From positions 1 to 42,865 of IMG/VR virus record IMGVR_UViG_3300028800_000164: a stretch of 42,865 bases of DNA; one strand, 5' to 3'. This document shows, piece after piece, positions 33,077 to 41,207 of the stretch. Every line of letters starts with the position of its first letter. Within the stretch, counting starts at the first letter, position 1. A model generated the notes under the pieces. That model worked only from the letters and a program-made list of their open reading frames with translations. It searched no databases and was not told the DNA's origin. A program made the translations under genes and the position numbers. Source of the DNA: a virus.

Positions 33077-33913
33077 TTATATAGATCTTACGACCCATTT
33101 CTCGAAAGACTTTTTTCGATAGGGAGTTAGATCGATTCCCCACAGTTGAGGAATTTTAGAATAATCGACAGAGCCTTGACAGAGCTGTTTTTGCATACAA
33201 ACCCCATAGCCTTTTGCACTGCGCCCTTGAGTTAAGGATTTAAGATAAGCCGCCAGCTCGTCTTCCTTTTCTTCAAGGGCCTTTTTCTGTTTCTTAATAT
33301 CTACGAGCTCTGTAGACCATTTCATCCAGTCTTTATTACCTTCCATGCAAAGATAATCTCTGTCCGTGAGCTCGGGAGGAGTCTTTTTGAGAACCATATC
33401 CCAAAACTTGGACTCTTTTTCGATCATATCGTCGATGTAGGCTTGATCGCGCTTAACCTCGACAACAGCACCCTTTTGGCCATCAAAGCTAAAATAATAC
33501 ATGCCATCGACGCCAGAGACTTCGATCTGATGCTGGACTTGAGGCCAGTACTTCTCAGGAACTTTCTTACTTAGAGCAATCGAATGATCTTCTTTGTTGG
33601 GACACTTGATCTCGACCACAATTTTTCCTGTCATGTCGATTCCGTCTAGAGATGCTCGCATCCAATTTCTTGAAGGATGCTCAACATTAGAGGGAGCTAC
33701 CAAAGTTCCTACGATCTTTTCGAACTCCTGTCTAGCCTGTTCTTCCATGTCTCGACCTCTCTTCATAGAAGAATTGTCGAACTGTTCGGAAATCCCAAAG
33801 ACTTTCTCTTGCCACAACTGATTAGGAGTCTTCCAGGGACTGACTCCCATCAAAATGGGAGCATCGCTGCCCCCTATTCCTTGTCTTCTCCAGTCATGCC
33901 ATTCTTTATTCAT
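33077..33913 (-). CDS. YqaJ-type viral recombinase (5'-3' exonuclease)
   Basis: A 278-residue lambda-exonuclease/YqaJ-family nuclease. Motifs: WRRQGIGGSDAPILMG near the N-terminus, RGRDMEEQARQEFE, ASLDGID (catalytic Asp), VEIKCP (Glu-X-Lys) and QVQHQIEVSGVDGMYYFSFDG. It resects DNA ends for the annealing protein encoded just upstream. The start at 33913 is supported by GAGG 7 nt upstream and overlap with the preceding small gene (ATGAATAA). Confidence 0.88.
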   Translation of the reverse strand: MNKEWHDWRRQGIGGSDAPILMGVSPWKTPNQLWQEKVFGISEQFDNSSMKRGRDMEEQARQEFEKIVGTLVAPSNVEHPSRNWMRASLDGIDMTGKIVVEIKCPNKEDHSIALSKKVPEKYWPQVQHQIEVSGVDGMYYFSFDGQKGAVVEVKRDQAYIDDMIEKESKFWDMVLKKTPPELTDRDYLCMEGNKDWMKWSTELVDIKKQKKALEEKEDELAAYLKSLTQGRSAKGYGVCMQKQLCQGSVDYSKIPQLWGIDLTPYRKKSFEKWVVRSI

Positions 33914-34052
33914 ATTTAGCCTCATCACATAAGTGGTCTCCCCAGGAGGCGCAGTAATTCACATATTCTTCGTGTATCTCTTGAGGTTCTGGGTCTCTTC
34001 CATTTTCTTCTATAAATTCTTCGTAGAGTTCATTAAACAGCTCTTTTGTCAT
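33906..34052 (-). CDS. 48-residue acidic protein between RecT and YqaJ genes
   Basis: ATG at 34052 overlaps the end of the annealing-protein gene; the stop overlaps the nuclease start. The peptide is Glu/Asp-rich (NELYEEFIEENGRDPEPQEIHEEY). Tight coupling on both sides supports expression. A modulator of the recombinase pair is conceivable but unproven. Confidence 0.55.
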   Translation of the reverse strand: MTKELFNELYEEFIEENGRDPEPQEIHEEYVNYCASWGDHLCDEAKYE

Positions 34053-35037
34053 CGTTCATCTCCTCTGTTTTTTTCTTCAAAAGCTTCTCAAGATAAGTAA
34101 CTACTCCATCGAATTTCTCAGGAGATAGATCGTAAATAGAGGATATTCCAGCCCTTTTGCATATGAAATCCTCTGCTTTTCTGTCATCGAGATCCAAAAG
34201 CATGAAATCCAGCTTGGCCATTTGCTCTTCGGTTAGCTTTTCTTCGACAACAGGAGTTTCTATGACCATCTCAGCATCGGCATCTTCCAATGGTCTTTTC
34301 TCTGGAGATACTCCTTGGATATCAAAGCGCTCTTCTTCGCTGTAAGAGTTTCCTACAACATCAGGAAATAGAATCCTGGCCACTTGAGACATACAACGAT
34401 TATAAAGCATGTTCTTAGGGTACTTCTTCCAGGTAGGGGAGTTGTTCAGGCCTGCCAAGCTAGCATCTTCCATAGTGTACTCTAGATTTAATGAATCCCC
34501 ATTATCTTTACGGGTAGCTGTGATTATGCACTTATCTTTGGTCATCGCCGTAATCTTGATGCTATGGCCCTCCTTTCGTATCCTGTCAGCCATCATGGCG
34601 GTTGACATACATACCTTGCCGTTGACGATGTAGAATCCTCCATTCAATGCCTTGAGAGGAGATATCCCTAAATCGTTTGCACTTAGCATAAGATTCAAGA
34701 GCGCCGCTTCGCTTGTATTAGCGTACTGCTTTGAATCAGCGGCTATCTTCGCTAGTCCTTTCAGATAGTCTATTTGCTGTTGTTTTTGTTGAACTAAAGT
34801 CAATTGCGTCATACTTACCTCGTATTTTTGATGTTGTTTTTTGTGAAACTTTATTTTTTCTTTTTTTTTCCTAAACCACTCTTTGGATCTTAACGAATTT
34901 TGCTTTCTTTCTTTTTCTTTGCTCTCCCTATCGCAATCCCAACACGAGGAATTAATCCTGGTCCTACCTGAAGGATCGGGTCTAAATTGGGATTTATCCT
35001 TGATGCATTTGCATCTAAAGCACGGGTGAAGGCTCAT
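34033..35037 (-). CDS. RecT-like single-strand annealing protein with N-terminal zinc-finger extension
   Basis: A 334-residue frame. Residues 76-334 are RecT-like: LMLSANDLGISPLKALNGGFYIV, MADRIRKEGHSIKI, and WKKYPKNMLYNRCMSQVARILFPDVVG. Residues 1-75 form a four-Cys zinc-finger module (CFRCKCIKDKSQF, CWDCDRESK) like separate small phage proteins. GAGG lies 6 nt before an internal ATG at 34812, so a normal RecT could also be made alone. It works with the YqaJ nuclease in recombination and replication. Confidence 0.82.
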   Translation of the reverse strand: MSLHPCFRCKCIKDKSQFRPDPSGRTRINSSCWDCDRESKEKERKQNSLRSKEWFRKKKEKIKFHKKQHQKYEVSMTQLTLVQQKQQQIDYLKGLAKIAADSKQYANTSEAALLNLMLSANDLGISPLKALNGGFYIVNGKVCMSTAMMADRIRKEGHSIKITAMTKDKCIITATRKDNGDSLNLEYTMEDASLAGLNNSPTWKKYPKNMLYNRCMSQVARILFPDVVGNSYSEEERFDIQGVSPEKRPLEDADAEMVIETPVVEEKLTEEQMAKLDFMLLDLDDRKAEDFICKRAGISSIYDLSPEKFDGVVTYLEKLLKKKTEEMNDDKRAV

Positions 35038-35185
35038 ACAATTCCGCCCTGTCTTCTTCTATTTCACGGATTTTTATCCATTCGAAAGCCTCAAGATCCA
35101 TCGGGCAGTCATCTTCATCGAGAGATTGGAGATAGATGCAGTATTCTTCAGATAGGAGCTCCTCCCAAACATCATTTGGTTGCAT
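35015..35185 (-). CDS. Small acidic early protein
   Basis: A 56-residue protein from ATG at 35185, rich in Glu and Asp (WEELLSEEYCIYLQSLDEDD). It starts within the end of the gene at 35172 and ends within the start of the RecT-like gene, the dense packing expected of a real early operon. Function unknown. Confidence 0.5.
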   Translation of the reverse strand: MQPNDVWEELLSEEYCIYLQSLDEDDCPMDLEAFEWIKIREIEEDRAELYEPSPVL

Positions 35186-35360
35186 TGGATGCCCCCTTCA
35201 ATTCATTCTCGTGATAATCAAATTTTCTGAGATGATAATCGAACTCATCGCGAGAAAGCTTGGCGCTTTTTAGATGATGTTCCATTTGAGAGAGGTGATA
35301 AGAAATATCTTGCAATTGACCTAAATCGGACGCGAGTGTACTATCTTTGACTGATAACAT
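35172..35360 (-). CDS. Small helical early protein
   Basis: A 62-residue protein, first gene of the reverse-strand early operon. Heptad-like helix with many His (YHLSQMEHHLKSAKLSRDEFDYHLRKFDYHENEL). It lies 66 nt downstream of a good promoter. No known family. Confidence 0.55.
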   Translation of the reverse strand: MLSVKDSTLASDLGQLQDISYHLSQMEHHLKSAKLSRDEFDYHLRKFDYHENELKGASNATK

Positions 35361-35425
35361 TTTTAGTCCTGATGTTATTGTTTTTTCTTTCTCCCTTGGG
35401 TTACAGCCTGAGGGAGTCTTTTCTA

Positions 35426-35454
35426 TTTATATCTTAACTTCCCAGCTTTAGCAA
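35426..35454 (-). promoter_or_regulatory. Early promoter for the reverse-strand operon
   Basis: On the reverse strand TTGCTA (35454-35449), 17-nt spacer, TATAAA (35431-35426). It faces away from the Cro-like gene, so this is the divergent control region expected between a repressor and an early operon. A CTCCCT/AGGGAG stem lies in the leader. Confidence 0.5.
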
Positions 35455-35483
35455 CAGTCCTCGAAGGTTTCTGCGTTAATCGC

Positions 35484-35516
35484 GGTACTCTCAAGATGTC
35501 TCCATCTTAAAGTACC
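35484..35516. promoter_or_regulatory. Strong inverted repeat in the early control region
   Basis: GGTACT/AGTACC encloses AAGATG/CATCTT with a 4-nt loop, a nearly continuous hairpin. Its place between the early promoter and the Cro-like gene makes it a candidate operator or a transcription barrier. Confidence 0.45.
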
Positions 35517-35603
35517 CTATTTATTTAAATCAACACAAAATGAAAAGTTATGGAGGAAAATTCTCTTCCTATATATGCTAACGTTTTGAAAAAACAGGAA
35601 AGT

Positions 35604-35792
35604 ATGAAGTTAAAAGATTATTTAGATTCCAGAAACTTAGGTTATAAGGAATTTTCCGACATGATCGGCATAAGTCAAAGCGCTCTTTCCAACTACATTC
35701 ACTTCAGGAGAGAGCCCCGAAAGGCCATAAGAAACAAAATAATAAAAGTCACCAAGGGAAAAGTCAGCTTGCAAGATCTGCTGCCCAGTTAA
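35604..35792 (+). CDS. Cro/C1-type HTH regulator
   Basis: A 62-residue protein, start at 35604 with AGGA 6 nt upstream; an upstream ATG at 35550 lacks an RBS. The HTH is KEFSDMIGISQSALSNYIHFRREP, the standard XRE fold, and the short length fits a Cro-like repressor. Divergence from the early operon suggests it controls the promoter at 35426-35454. Confidence 0.8.
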   Translation: MKLKDYLDSRNLGYKEFSDMIGISQSALSNYIHFRREPRKAIRNKIIKVTKGKVSLQDLLPS

Positions 35793-35847
35793 AAATAAAA
35801 CTTAACAAAAAAAACCGTTAGCACTATGAAAAGACTAGCGGGGTTGC

Positions 35848-36261
35848 ATGATACAGCTAGAAATTCCTTGGGAGCCTACTTCTTGGCTAGCTCCCATTAA
35901 GGGAAAATATGTCTTTTACGATCCGAGGGCTTCTGAAAAGAAAGCCACTCGATTCCTCATAAGTCAAACCTACACCGATCCCCCTCTCACTGTCCCCACA
36001 GTTATAGAATTCACTTTCCACTTTAGAATCCCAAAGTACGCTTCTAAAAAAAAGCGCTCCGACATGCTAGCCGGCAGAGTCATCCCAACGAAAAAAGACG
36101 TCTCCAATCTCGTGAAGCTCTACGAGGACTGTTTAAAAAAAATTGTTATAGACGATGACAGAAACGTAGCAAAAATATTTTCAGAAAAGCTATACGCTGA
36201 AAAAGACATGACCATCATTAAGGTATACACACTCGAAGAATATGCGAACAATCGCCGATGA
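35848..36261 (+). CDS. RusA-like Holliday junction resolvase
   Basis: A 137-residue protein with the RusA pattern: KKDVSNLVKLYEDCLKKIVIDDDRNV with the acidic cluster that binds metal, then a KLYAEKDMTIIKV strand. RusA enzymes cut four-way junctions made in replication and recombination, consistent with the RecT/YqaJ pair. A stem (CCGTTAG/CTAGCGG) directly upstream may partly cover its RBS. Confidence 0.85.
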   Translation: MIQLEIPWEPTSWLAPIKGKYVFYDPRASEKKATRFLISQTYTDPPLTVPTVIEFTFHFRIPKYASKKKRSDMLAGRVIPTKKDVSNLVKLYEDCLKKIVIDDDRNVAKIFSEKLYAEKDMTIIKVYTLEEYANNRR

Positions 36262-36427
36262 AGTAGATGGAAGTTTCTACGTTGATATCGTTCTATCCCC
36301 AGACGAAACTAAGCGCATTAGACAAATGGAAATGATCCAAGGGGAAATGATTTTGAGACGAAGGAAATATTACATAGGAGTAAGACTTCATGGCCACTGG
36401 GATGAAGAAGAAAAAGAAGACGTATGA
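36242..36427 (+). CDS. Small hypothetical protein
   Basis: A 61-residue charged protein overlapping the RusA gene by 20 nt. No domain recognised. The tight overlap chain with its neighbours supports coding. Confidence 0.5.
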   Translation: MRTIADEVDGSFYVDIVLSPDETKRIRQMEMIQGEMILRRRKYYIGVRLHGHWDEEEKEDV

Positions 36428-36542
36428 GCTGAAAGATGCCTTAGTAGGGATAGGGTCTAAGCACCCACCCACTCACATGCCTAGAGCATTCCTAATAGTT
36501 ATTTGGGAGCTGATGAAGGCTAAAACGAGAATAAAAAATTAG
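36390..36542 (+). CDS. 50-residue basic protein
   Basis: ATG at 36390 (AGGAG upstream) within the end of the preceding gene. Basic N-terminus (KKKKKTYELKDALVG), then a helix (AFLIVIWELMKAK). No known family. Confidence 0.45.
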   Translation: MATGMKKKKKTYELKDALVGIGSKHPPTHMPRAFLIVIWELMKAKTRIKN

Positions 36543-36562
36543 AGGAGAAGGTAGAAAAAATT

Positions 36563-36712
36563 ATGCCACTGAAAAAAGGAAGCAGCAAGAAAGTTGTCAG
36601 TGAAAACATCAGAGAAATGCAGGCGAGTGGACATCCTCACGTCCAAGCTGTAGCCTCTGCCTTGAGCACTGCGAGCAAATCTACCGCAGCTCGCAAACCA
36701 AAAAAGAAATGA
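36563..36712 (+). CDS. DUF6496-like small protein
   Basis: A 49-residue protein beginning MPLKKGSSKKVVSENIREM, then SGHPHVQAVASAL and a basic tail. This pattern is frequent in phage genomes as a small protein of unknown function (DUF6496-type, from memory). It overlaps the next gene by 4 nt. Confidence 0.65.
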   Translation: MPLKKGSSKKVVSENIREMQASGHPHVQAVASALSTASKSTAARKPKKK

Positions 36713-36906
36713 ACGAGCAAATTTGTTTCGTCTGTGAAATGACTAAATATCCTCCAGAAAAGATACAGGATCATGACTTCTTTTACGAGAGAAAAAACGA
36801 GTTTTATCCCGACGACGATTACGGAAACTTTGCCTTCGTTTGCCCTGAATGTCACGAAAAAATCAAACTTTATTATTTAAATAAAATAATAGACTTTGAT
36901 ACATGA
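36709..36906 (+). CDS. Zinc-finger-like small protein
   Basis: A 65-residue acidic protein with CFVC near the N-terminus and CPEC in the C-terminal half, a likely four-Cys zinc site. The two halves flank an acidic Tyr/Asp segment (FYPDDDYGNF). Function unknown. Confidence 0.6.
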   Translation: MNEQICFVCEMTKYPPEKIQDHDFFYERKNEFYPDDDYGNFAFVCPECHEKIKLYYLNKIIDFDT

Positions 36907-36943
36907 GAGATAGAGTATAAACATTTTTTTAAGGAAAAAATTT

Positions 36944-37084
36944 ATGGCACACAAAAAGAAAGCCCACGAAAAAGAAATGCACAAGGGCAAGCATCATAAA
37001 GAACATGAGCATGAAATGCACCACGAAAAGAAACATGCGATGAAAAAAGCTCCCATGAAAAAACACGCAGGTCGTGGCAAGTAA
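36944..37084 (+). CDS. His/Lys-rich 46-residue protein
   Basis: ATG at 36944 with AAGGA upstream. Roughly a quarter of the residues are His and over a third Lys (KGKHHKEHEHEMHHEKKH). It might bind metal or nucleic acid. The TAATG junction with the next gene suggests coupling. Confidence 0.5.
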   Translation: MAHKKKAHEKEMHKGKHHKEHEHEMHHEKKHAMKKAPMKKHAGRGK

Positions 37085-37218
37085 TGGACAAGCTCATTAA
37101 ACGGGGTTTCGAAAGAGTTAAAAAGGTCGCCTCCCGAGAAGAGAAAGATCTAGTGAAGAAAGATAAGGTTCGTGATAGAAAATGCGAGCACGCCGAAAAA
37201 AAGGCCAAGCGCAAATGA
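37084..37218 (+). CDS. Lys/Arg-rich 44-residue protein
   Basis: Starts within the TAATG stop/start of the His-rich gene. Strongly basic helix (KRGFERVKKVASREEKDLV). Probably nucleic-acid binding by charge; no family. Confidence 0.45.
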   Translation: MDKLIKRGFERVKKVASREEKDLVKKDKVRDRKCEHAEKKAKRK

Positions 37219-37290
37219 TCTTATCAGCCAGGAACGTATCTAAACTTAGACTAAACGATTTCTTTGTAACAGCGCACAGGATGGTATTGA

Positions 37291-37602
37291 GTGCTCTCTA
37301 CACCAATCTCGCAGCCAGCAAAAGATTCGAATTTAACAATAACGGTCGGTAAATCCAAAATTGTAGATAAAAATACAAATAAGGAAAGAGTCTACCGTTA
37401 TTCCGATATCCCGACGGATGAGTACAAATGGGTGTACAATCTTTTGTACAAGCCCATACCTTTTGATCTTCTGCACCTCAAACTCAATGAGACCCTTAAA
37501 GTCAAGTCGGGTTGGTGGAATGGGGAAGACTGGGAAGGCCTGCGACTGAAAACAGACGAAAAAATAATAGCTTGGAAAAGAAATCATGAGTTCGAGCAAT
37601 AA
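37291..37602 (+). CDS. Hypothetical protein
   Basis: A 103-residue protein starting with GTG at 37291. Mixed alpha/beta (LTITVGKSKIVD, YRYSDIPTDEYKWVYNLLY, SGWWNGEDWEGL). No domain recognised. It overlaps the next gene by 17 nt. Confidence 0.55.
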   Translation: MLSTPISQPAKDSNLTITVGKSKIVDKNTNKERVYRYSDIPTDEYKWVYNLLYKPIPFDLLHLKLNETLKVKSGWWNGEDWEGLRLKTDEKIIAWKRNHEFEQ

Positions 37603-37726
37603 AAAAGAAAAAATGAATTTAGAATTTAACTTTTTATTCTCTTTACTGATTTATTTCTTTATAGCCTCTCTAAGCGCATTCTTCACATTACTATCAATCT
37701 ACCTATACAAAGGCCTCACAACATGA
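37586..37726 (+). CDS. Small membrane protein
   Basis: A 46-residue protein from ATG at 37586, overlapping neighbours at both ends. One long hydrophobic helix, residues about 13-40 (FNFLFSLLIYFFIASLSAFF). Function unknown. Confidence 0.5.
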   Translation: MSSSNKKEKMNLEFNFLFSLLIYFFIASLSAFFTLLSIYLYKGLTT

Positions 37727-37953
37727 GCGCAGCAGAATATATCGAGTATTCAATAACAGTAAAAGACGAGCACAATACGCTGTCTAAAAAGGAAATATCG
37801 TACGAGCCTCTACTTCTCAGCAAGAATGATGAGACACTCGCAATGGCCGTAGAACAGCTATTTCGGAAGTTTAAAGAGAACCAGGTAGGCGAACCCTATG
37901 AAGTTGAAGCCCCTGAAATAATCCTCAAGTTCAAGATGGTTTGGCAGGCGTAA
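37723..37953 (+). CDS. Hypothetical protein
   Basis: A 76-residue acidic protein, coupled by ATGA to the membrane protein gene and ending tail-to-tail, with 23 nt shared, against the reverse-strand gene at 37931. No domain recognised. Confidence 0.55.
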   Translation: MSAAEYIEYSITVKDEHNTLSKKEISYEPLLLSKNDETLAMAVEQLFRKFKENQVGEPYEVEAPEIILKFKMVWQA

Positions 37954-38128
37954 TATCCCTTGCGTCACTCAGAAGCTCCAACATTAGCGGGTTGTTTCTT
38001 AGATACTGCCCAAAAAGGTAACAAAGAAAAGCAGAAACGCTCTCGCGCCTCACACGCGCCACTAATCTGAGATCCGCGTACTCCTCATGGGTTAAATTAA
38101 TAGTCACACGCTTCCATTCCTTTCTCAT
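37931..38128 (-). CDS. Ribbon-helix-helix-type small protein
   Basis: A 65-residue protein reading VTINLTHEEYADLRLVARVRRESVSAFLCYLF: a strand followed by two helices as in CopG/Arc repressors. Probably a dimeric DNA-binding regulator of the local reverse-strand unit. Confidence 0.6.
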   Translation of the reverse strand: MRKEWKRVTINLTHEEYADLRLVARVRRESVSAFLCYLFGQYLRNNPLMLELLSDARDITPAKPS

Positions 38129-38271
38129 TGAAGTTCTCCCGTTGTTAAATAATGATAGGCGCTCTCTAAATCAAAACATATCGAACCCTCTTGCAAGAGG
38201 AGGGAAAACCCCTCTTCTTCAGCCTTTTCGTAAGCGGCCTCAATAATCTTATCGTTTTCGTGACAGCTCAT
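38125..38271 (-). CDS. 48-residue acidic protein
   Basis: ATG at 38271, stop overlapping the ribbon-helix-helix start (ATGA). Acidic helical peptide (DKIIEAAYEKAEEEGFSLLLQ). Tight coupling to both neighbours supports coding. Confidence 0.5.
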   Translation of the reverse strand: MSCHENDKIIEAAYEKAEEEGFSLLLQEGSICFDLESAYHYLTTGELQ

Positions 38272-38552
38272 ACCATATCCTCTTTTTTCTTTCTTAAATT
38301 ATAAGTCAAAGCCCTAACGGAGCTTTTGATTGTGTCGTAATAAGAGCCCGCATGGTAATCCGAACACCAATCATGCTTATCGTTCTCGTGGCGAACATTC
38401 ACACAATGCGCCTCATCAGGGGCGTAATAAGGCGTTATCCAAGTTATAACCATCCCTTCAAACCTAGCCACATACGCACGAGTCTTTCCATGCTCATAAG
38501 GTTCCACTCCAGCAAACTTCTCAACGGCTTTCTTTAAATTAATATGCTTCAT
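38268..38552 (-). CDS. Hypothetical protein
   Basis: A 94-residue protein, start at 38552 (AAGGA upstream) rather than the longer hydrophobic-leading frame. Contains TRAYVARFEGMVITWITPYYAP and several His/Asp. Divergent from terS, with a GTTATG/CATAAC inverted repeat between them. No family recognised. Confidence 0.55.
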   Translation of the reverse strand: MKHINLKKAVEKFAGVEPYEHGKTRAYVARFEGMVITWITPYYAPDEAHCVNVRHENDKHDWCSDYHAGSYYDTIKSSVRALTYNLRKKKEDMV

Positions 38553-38669
38553 CTTTTTTTTCCTTGTTGCTTGCGTTATGACAAACATAATAGCATAACT
38601 GCGATTAAATACAAGACATAAAAATTCATTTAATGCTAAATACTGAAAATGAAGGGTTAAAACAATTAT

Positions 38670-39086
38670 ATGACAGAAGAAAAAAAGAAGTTCGGCGGAA
38701 AGCAAGAAGGCGCAGGTCGCCCCCCAAAAGAGATTAATTGGACTCTCTTTGAAGACCTATGCTCCCTTCAATGCACCCAATCAGAAATATGCTCTGTTTT
38801 GCACGTACACGACGACACCCTAAGATCCAAAGTTAAAGAGTATTACGAAGAAGATTATTCGGCTGCATATAAGAGATTTTCAGAAGGCGGAAAATCAAGT
38901 CTCAGACGTATTCAGCTCAACTTAGCCAAGAAAAACCCAGGAATGGCCATATTCTTAGGAAAACAATGGCTAGGGCAAAAAGACAATCACGACGTAGTGC
39001 AGATCTCCCCTGAAATGGCCCAGCAATACGAGGCGGTCATGAATCAGTTGAAGCAGATGCAGAAAGCTCCCGCATTGTCTGCTTAA
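38670..39086 (+). CDS. terS: Terminase small subunit-like protein
   Basis: A 138-residue protein with a basic N-terminus (GAGRPPKE), a helix-turn-helix (LCSLQCTQSEICSVLHVHDDTL) and the usual C-terminal LAKKNPGMAIFLGKQWLGQKD segment of small terminases. It recognises packaging sites and pairs with terL at 39591. Two reverse-strand genes separate it from terL. Confidence 0.82.
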   Translation: MTEEKKKFGGKQEGAGRPPKEINWTLFEDLCSLQCTQSEICSVLHVHDDTLRSKVKEYYEEDYSAAYKRFSEGGKSSLRRIQLNLAKKNPGMAIFLGKQWLGQKDNHDVVQISPEMAQQYEAVMNQLKQMQKAPALSA

Positions 39087-39327
39087 ACGTTTCAAAAGAC
39101 TCGGCTTGGAGTAGAGCCGCGCTGCCCAGCCCTTCAGCTATCTTTTTAGCATGTTCTTTGTTGTCCTGAGAGAATATAAAAGCAGCCAACACCGCCTGCA
39201 TAATGTAAAAAATATGCGAGTTCTTATGCCCCTCCAAGAGATCGCCGATCTGACCGCTTACTCGTTGGATCACTTCAAGATCTCCCTTGGGAAGCACGTC
39301 AATGATGCGAGTTTCTTCCATATTCAA
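39037..39327 (-). CDS. Hypothetical protein inserted between terminase genes
   Basis: A 96-residue helical protein (HIFYIMQAVLAAFIFSQDN, KIAEGLGSAALLQAESF) overlapping the end of terS by 50 nt on the other strand. Coupled by a 4-nt overlap to the gene at 39324. No family recognised. Confidence 0.55.
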   Translation of the reverse strand: MNMEETRIIDVLPKGDLEVIQRVSGQIGDLLEGHKNSHIFYIMQAVLAAFIFSQDNKEHAKKIAEGLGSAALLQAESFETFKQTMRELSASASTDS

Positions 39328-39566
39328 CCTTTCTTTAAAATATTTAATATGATTAGCATAAAGTATTGTAGATCCACATTAAGAGCGAAGGAGAATTTTT
39401 CATGCTGAGGAAGTGTCTCGAAATAATTAACCTGAGCCTCGAGCTGCTCGATAAGCTCGTCTCGAGTAACGCCTTTGTTGTCTTCCTTATTCTCCTCAAC
39501 TTCTTTGTCTACGGCTACGTTATTTACACCTTCATCTTTGACATGATCGGACATGTGTTCATTCAT
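39324..39566 (-). CDS. Hypothetical acidic protein
   Basis: An 80-residue Glu/Asp/Val-rich protein with a hydrophobic C-terminal stretch (LQYFMLIILNIL). First of the two reverse-strand genes lying between terS and terL; its promoter must lie in the 24 nt before terL or within terL. Confidence 0.5.
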   Translation of the reverse strand: MNEHMSDHVKDEGVNNVAVDKEVEENKEDNKGVTRDELIEQLEAQVNYFETLPQHEKFSFALNVDLQYFMLIILNILKKG

Positions 39567-39590
39567 TTCAACGGCTCAGTTTAAGGGTTC

Positions 39591-40919
39591 ATGCAAAATC
39601 TAGCACCAAAACAGCTAAAATTTATTTTAGAGTCAACAAAAAAGATCAACTTGGCTCATGGATCGGTGAGATCCGGCAAGACGGTGTGCACGCTCTTTCG
39701 CTTCATGCAAGCGGTAGATGAGTGCCCAGACTCCCAAATATGGATGATAGGACACACGGCCTCTACGATCTACGACAATGCTGTAAGACTCATCATAGAG
39801 CCTAAAGACAAGGGAGTTCCCGATCCTTTGGCTTTGTTTAGAGGCAGATGCCATTGGATGAAAGGGGATAGGGAGCTATGCTTCACTGATTCTAGGGGCA
39901 ATCTTAAGCGGATCTCAACGGTTGGAGCCAGGGACGCGGGAGCGGTAGGAGCCATTCAAGGAAAGACCATGAGCTTGGTCTACTGCGATGAGATGACGCT
40001 CTATCCCAATATGATTATCGAGATGATAAGCACTCGTATATCGAATCCCCATTCCATGCTATTTGCCTCTATGAACCCGTCATATCCATCCCACATTTTA
40101 AAGAACTGGATTGATAAGGCAAGAGGTGGCGATCCGGATTATTACGAGCTGCACTTTCACCTAGACGACAACCCTTTTGTCGATGAAGGCTATAAAACCC
40201 GTGTAAAAAACAGCCTGTCTGGGATATATTACAAGCGACTTTACTTAGGAGAGTGGACGCTTGCTGAAGGAGCCATTTTTGATTTCTTTGATCGCTCTGT
40301 ACATGTGGTCAGTCGCGCGCCTCGGGCTGCGGACTACTGGATTGCTGGGGTGGATTATGGAACTAATAACGCCTTTGCTGCTCTCCTTGTTGGCGTGTCT
40401 ACTGGGAAATATGCCCAAGAAAAGGCCATGATGTGGGTCGAGAAAGAATACTATTGGGATCATCGCAAGAAGGGATTCCAAAAGAGCAGCTCGGAGTTTG
40501 CCAGTGATCTCAAAGCGTTTATGGCTCCTTATGGCGTTAGGAACGTGTATATTGATCCTAGTGCCGTCGCCTACCGGGTGGATCTCCAACGATTGGCTAT
40601 TCATCCTGTTAATGCTGATAACGACGTTGGTAACGGAATTATTTCTATGACGTCGAAGTTGAAAGATGGCCAGCTGTTCATCTGTTCCGAGTGTACGAAC
40701 TTAATTAGAGAGATTGAGAGCTACGTTTGGCATCCTAAATGCCTGGAGAAGGGCGAAGATGAGCCCTTAAAGGCCGAAGATCATGCGGTTGATGCGCTCA
40801 GATATGCCGTAAACACCCACAAGCCTCCTAGATTCGATCAAACAAGCGGAAGGACTCTAGGCAGGCCCGATGAGTTAGATCCTAATTGGAGGCATCCTAA
40901 TGACTTTGGATTCAGATGA
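39591..40919 (+). CDS. terL: Terminase large subunit
   Basis: A 442-residue packaging ATPase/nuclease. Walker A GSVRSGKT (24-31), Walker B LVYCDE (about 128-133), coupling-motif region ASMNPSYP, then the RNase H-like nuclease with VDYGT, YIDPSA and DHAVDALRYA carrying the metal-binding acids. It drives DNA into the prohead through the portal. It overlaps the next gene by 4 nt. Confidence 0.93.
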   Translation: MQNLAPKQLKFILESTKKINLAHGSVRSGKTVCTLFRFMQAVDECPDSQIWMIGHTASTIYDNAVRLIIEPKDKGVPDPLALFRGRCHWMKGDRELCFTDSRGNLKRISTVGARDAGAVGAIQGKTMSLVYCDEMTLYPNMIIEMISTRISNPHSMLFASMNPSYPSHILKNWIDKARGGDPDYYELHFHLDDNPFVDEGYKTRVKNSLSGIYYKRLYLGEWTLAEGAIFDFFDRSVHVVSRAPRAADYWIAGVDYGTNNAFAALLVGVSTGKYAQEKAMMWVEKEYYWDHRKKGFQKSSSEFASDLKAFMAPYGVRNVYIDPSAVAYRVDLQRLAIHPVNADNDVGNGIISMTSKLKDGQLFICSECTNLIREIESYVWHPKCLEKGEDEPLKAEDHAVDALRYAVNTHKPPRFDQTSGRTLGRPDELDPNWRHPNDFGFR

Positions 40920-41119
40920 CCTATAAATGCCCGCACTGCGGAAAAATAACCGAGTGGCCGGTTGGATGGGCCTTAGTTCCGGTGATTTCCGAATCGGGTG
41001 AGGAAAAGGTTCTATATTTCTGTCCCGCCTGGATTAGTGAGCATTGCAAGGAGTTTGGCAGGTCGGAGCAGGTAGAGGAAGAGATAGAGGGGGGCAAAAT
41101 ATGGCCATCCAGAAGTTAG
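40916..41119 (+). CDS. Zinc-ribbon protein downstream of terL
   Basis: A 67-residue protein with CPHCG at the N-terminus and CPAWISEHC further on, a split zinc ribbon. It is coupled to terL (ATGA). Function unknown; similar small proteins often trail terminase genes. Confidence 0.6.
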   Translation: MTYKCPHCGKITEWPVGWALVPVISESGEEKVLYFCPAWISEHCKEFGRSEQVEEEIEGGKIWPSRS

Positions 41120-41207
41120 GGGAGGCTATTCGTCTGCTCATGGACTAGTCCGGAACGATGAAGCCCAGTACTAATCTTGAGTCTACCCATTTTCAGTCCC
41201 TTTCTCT

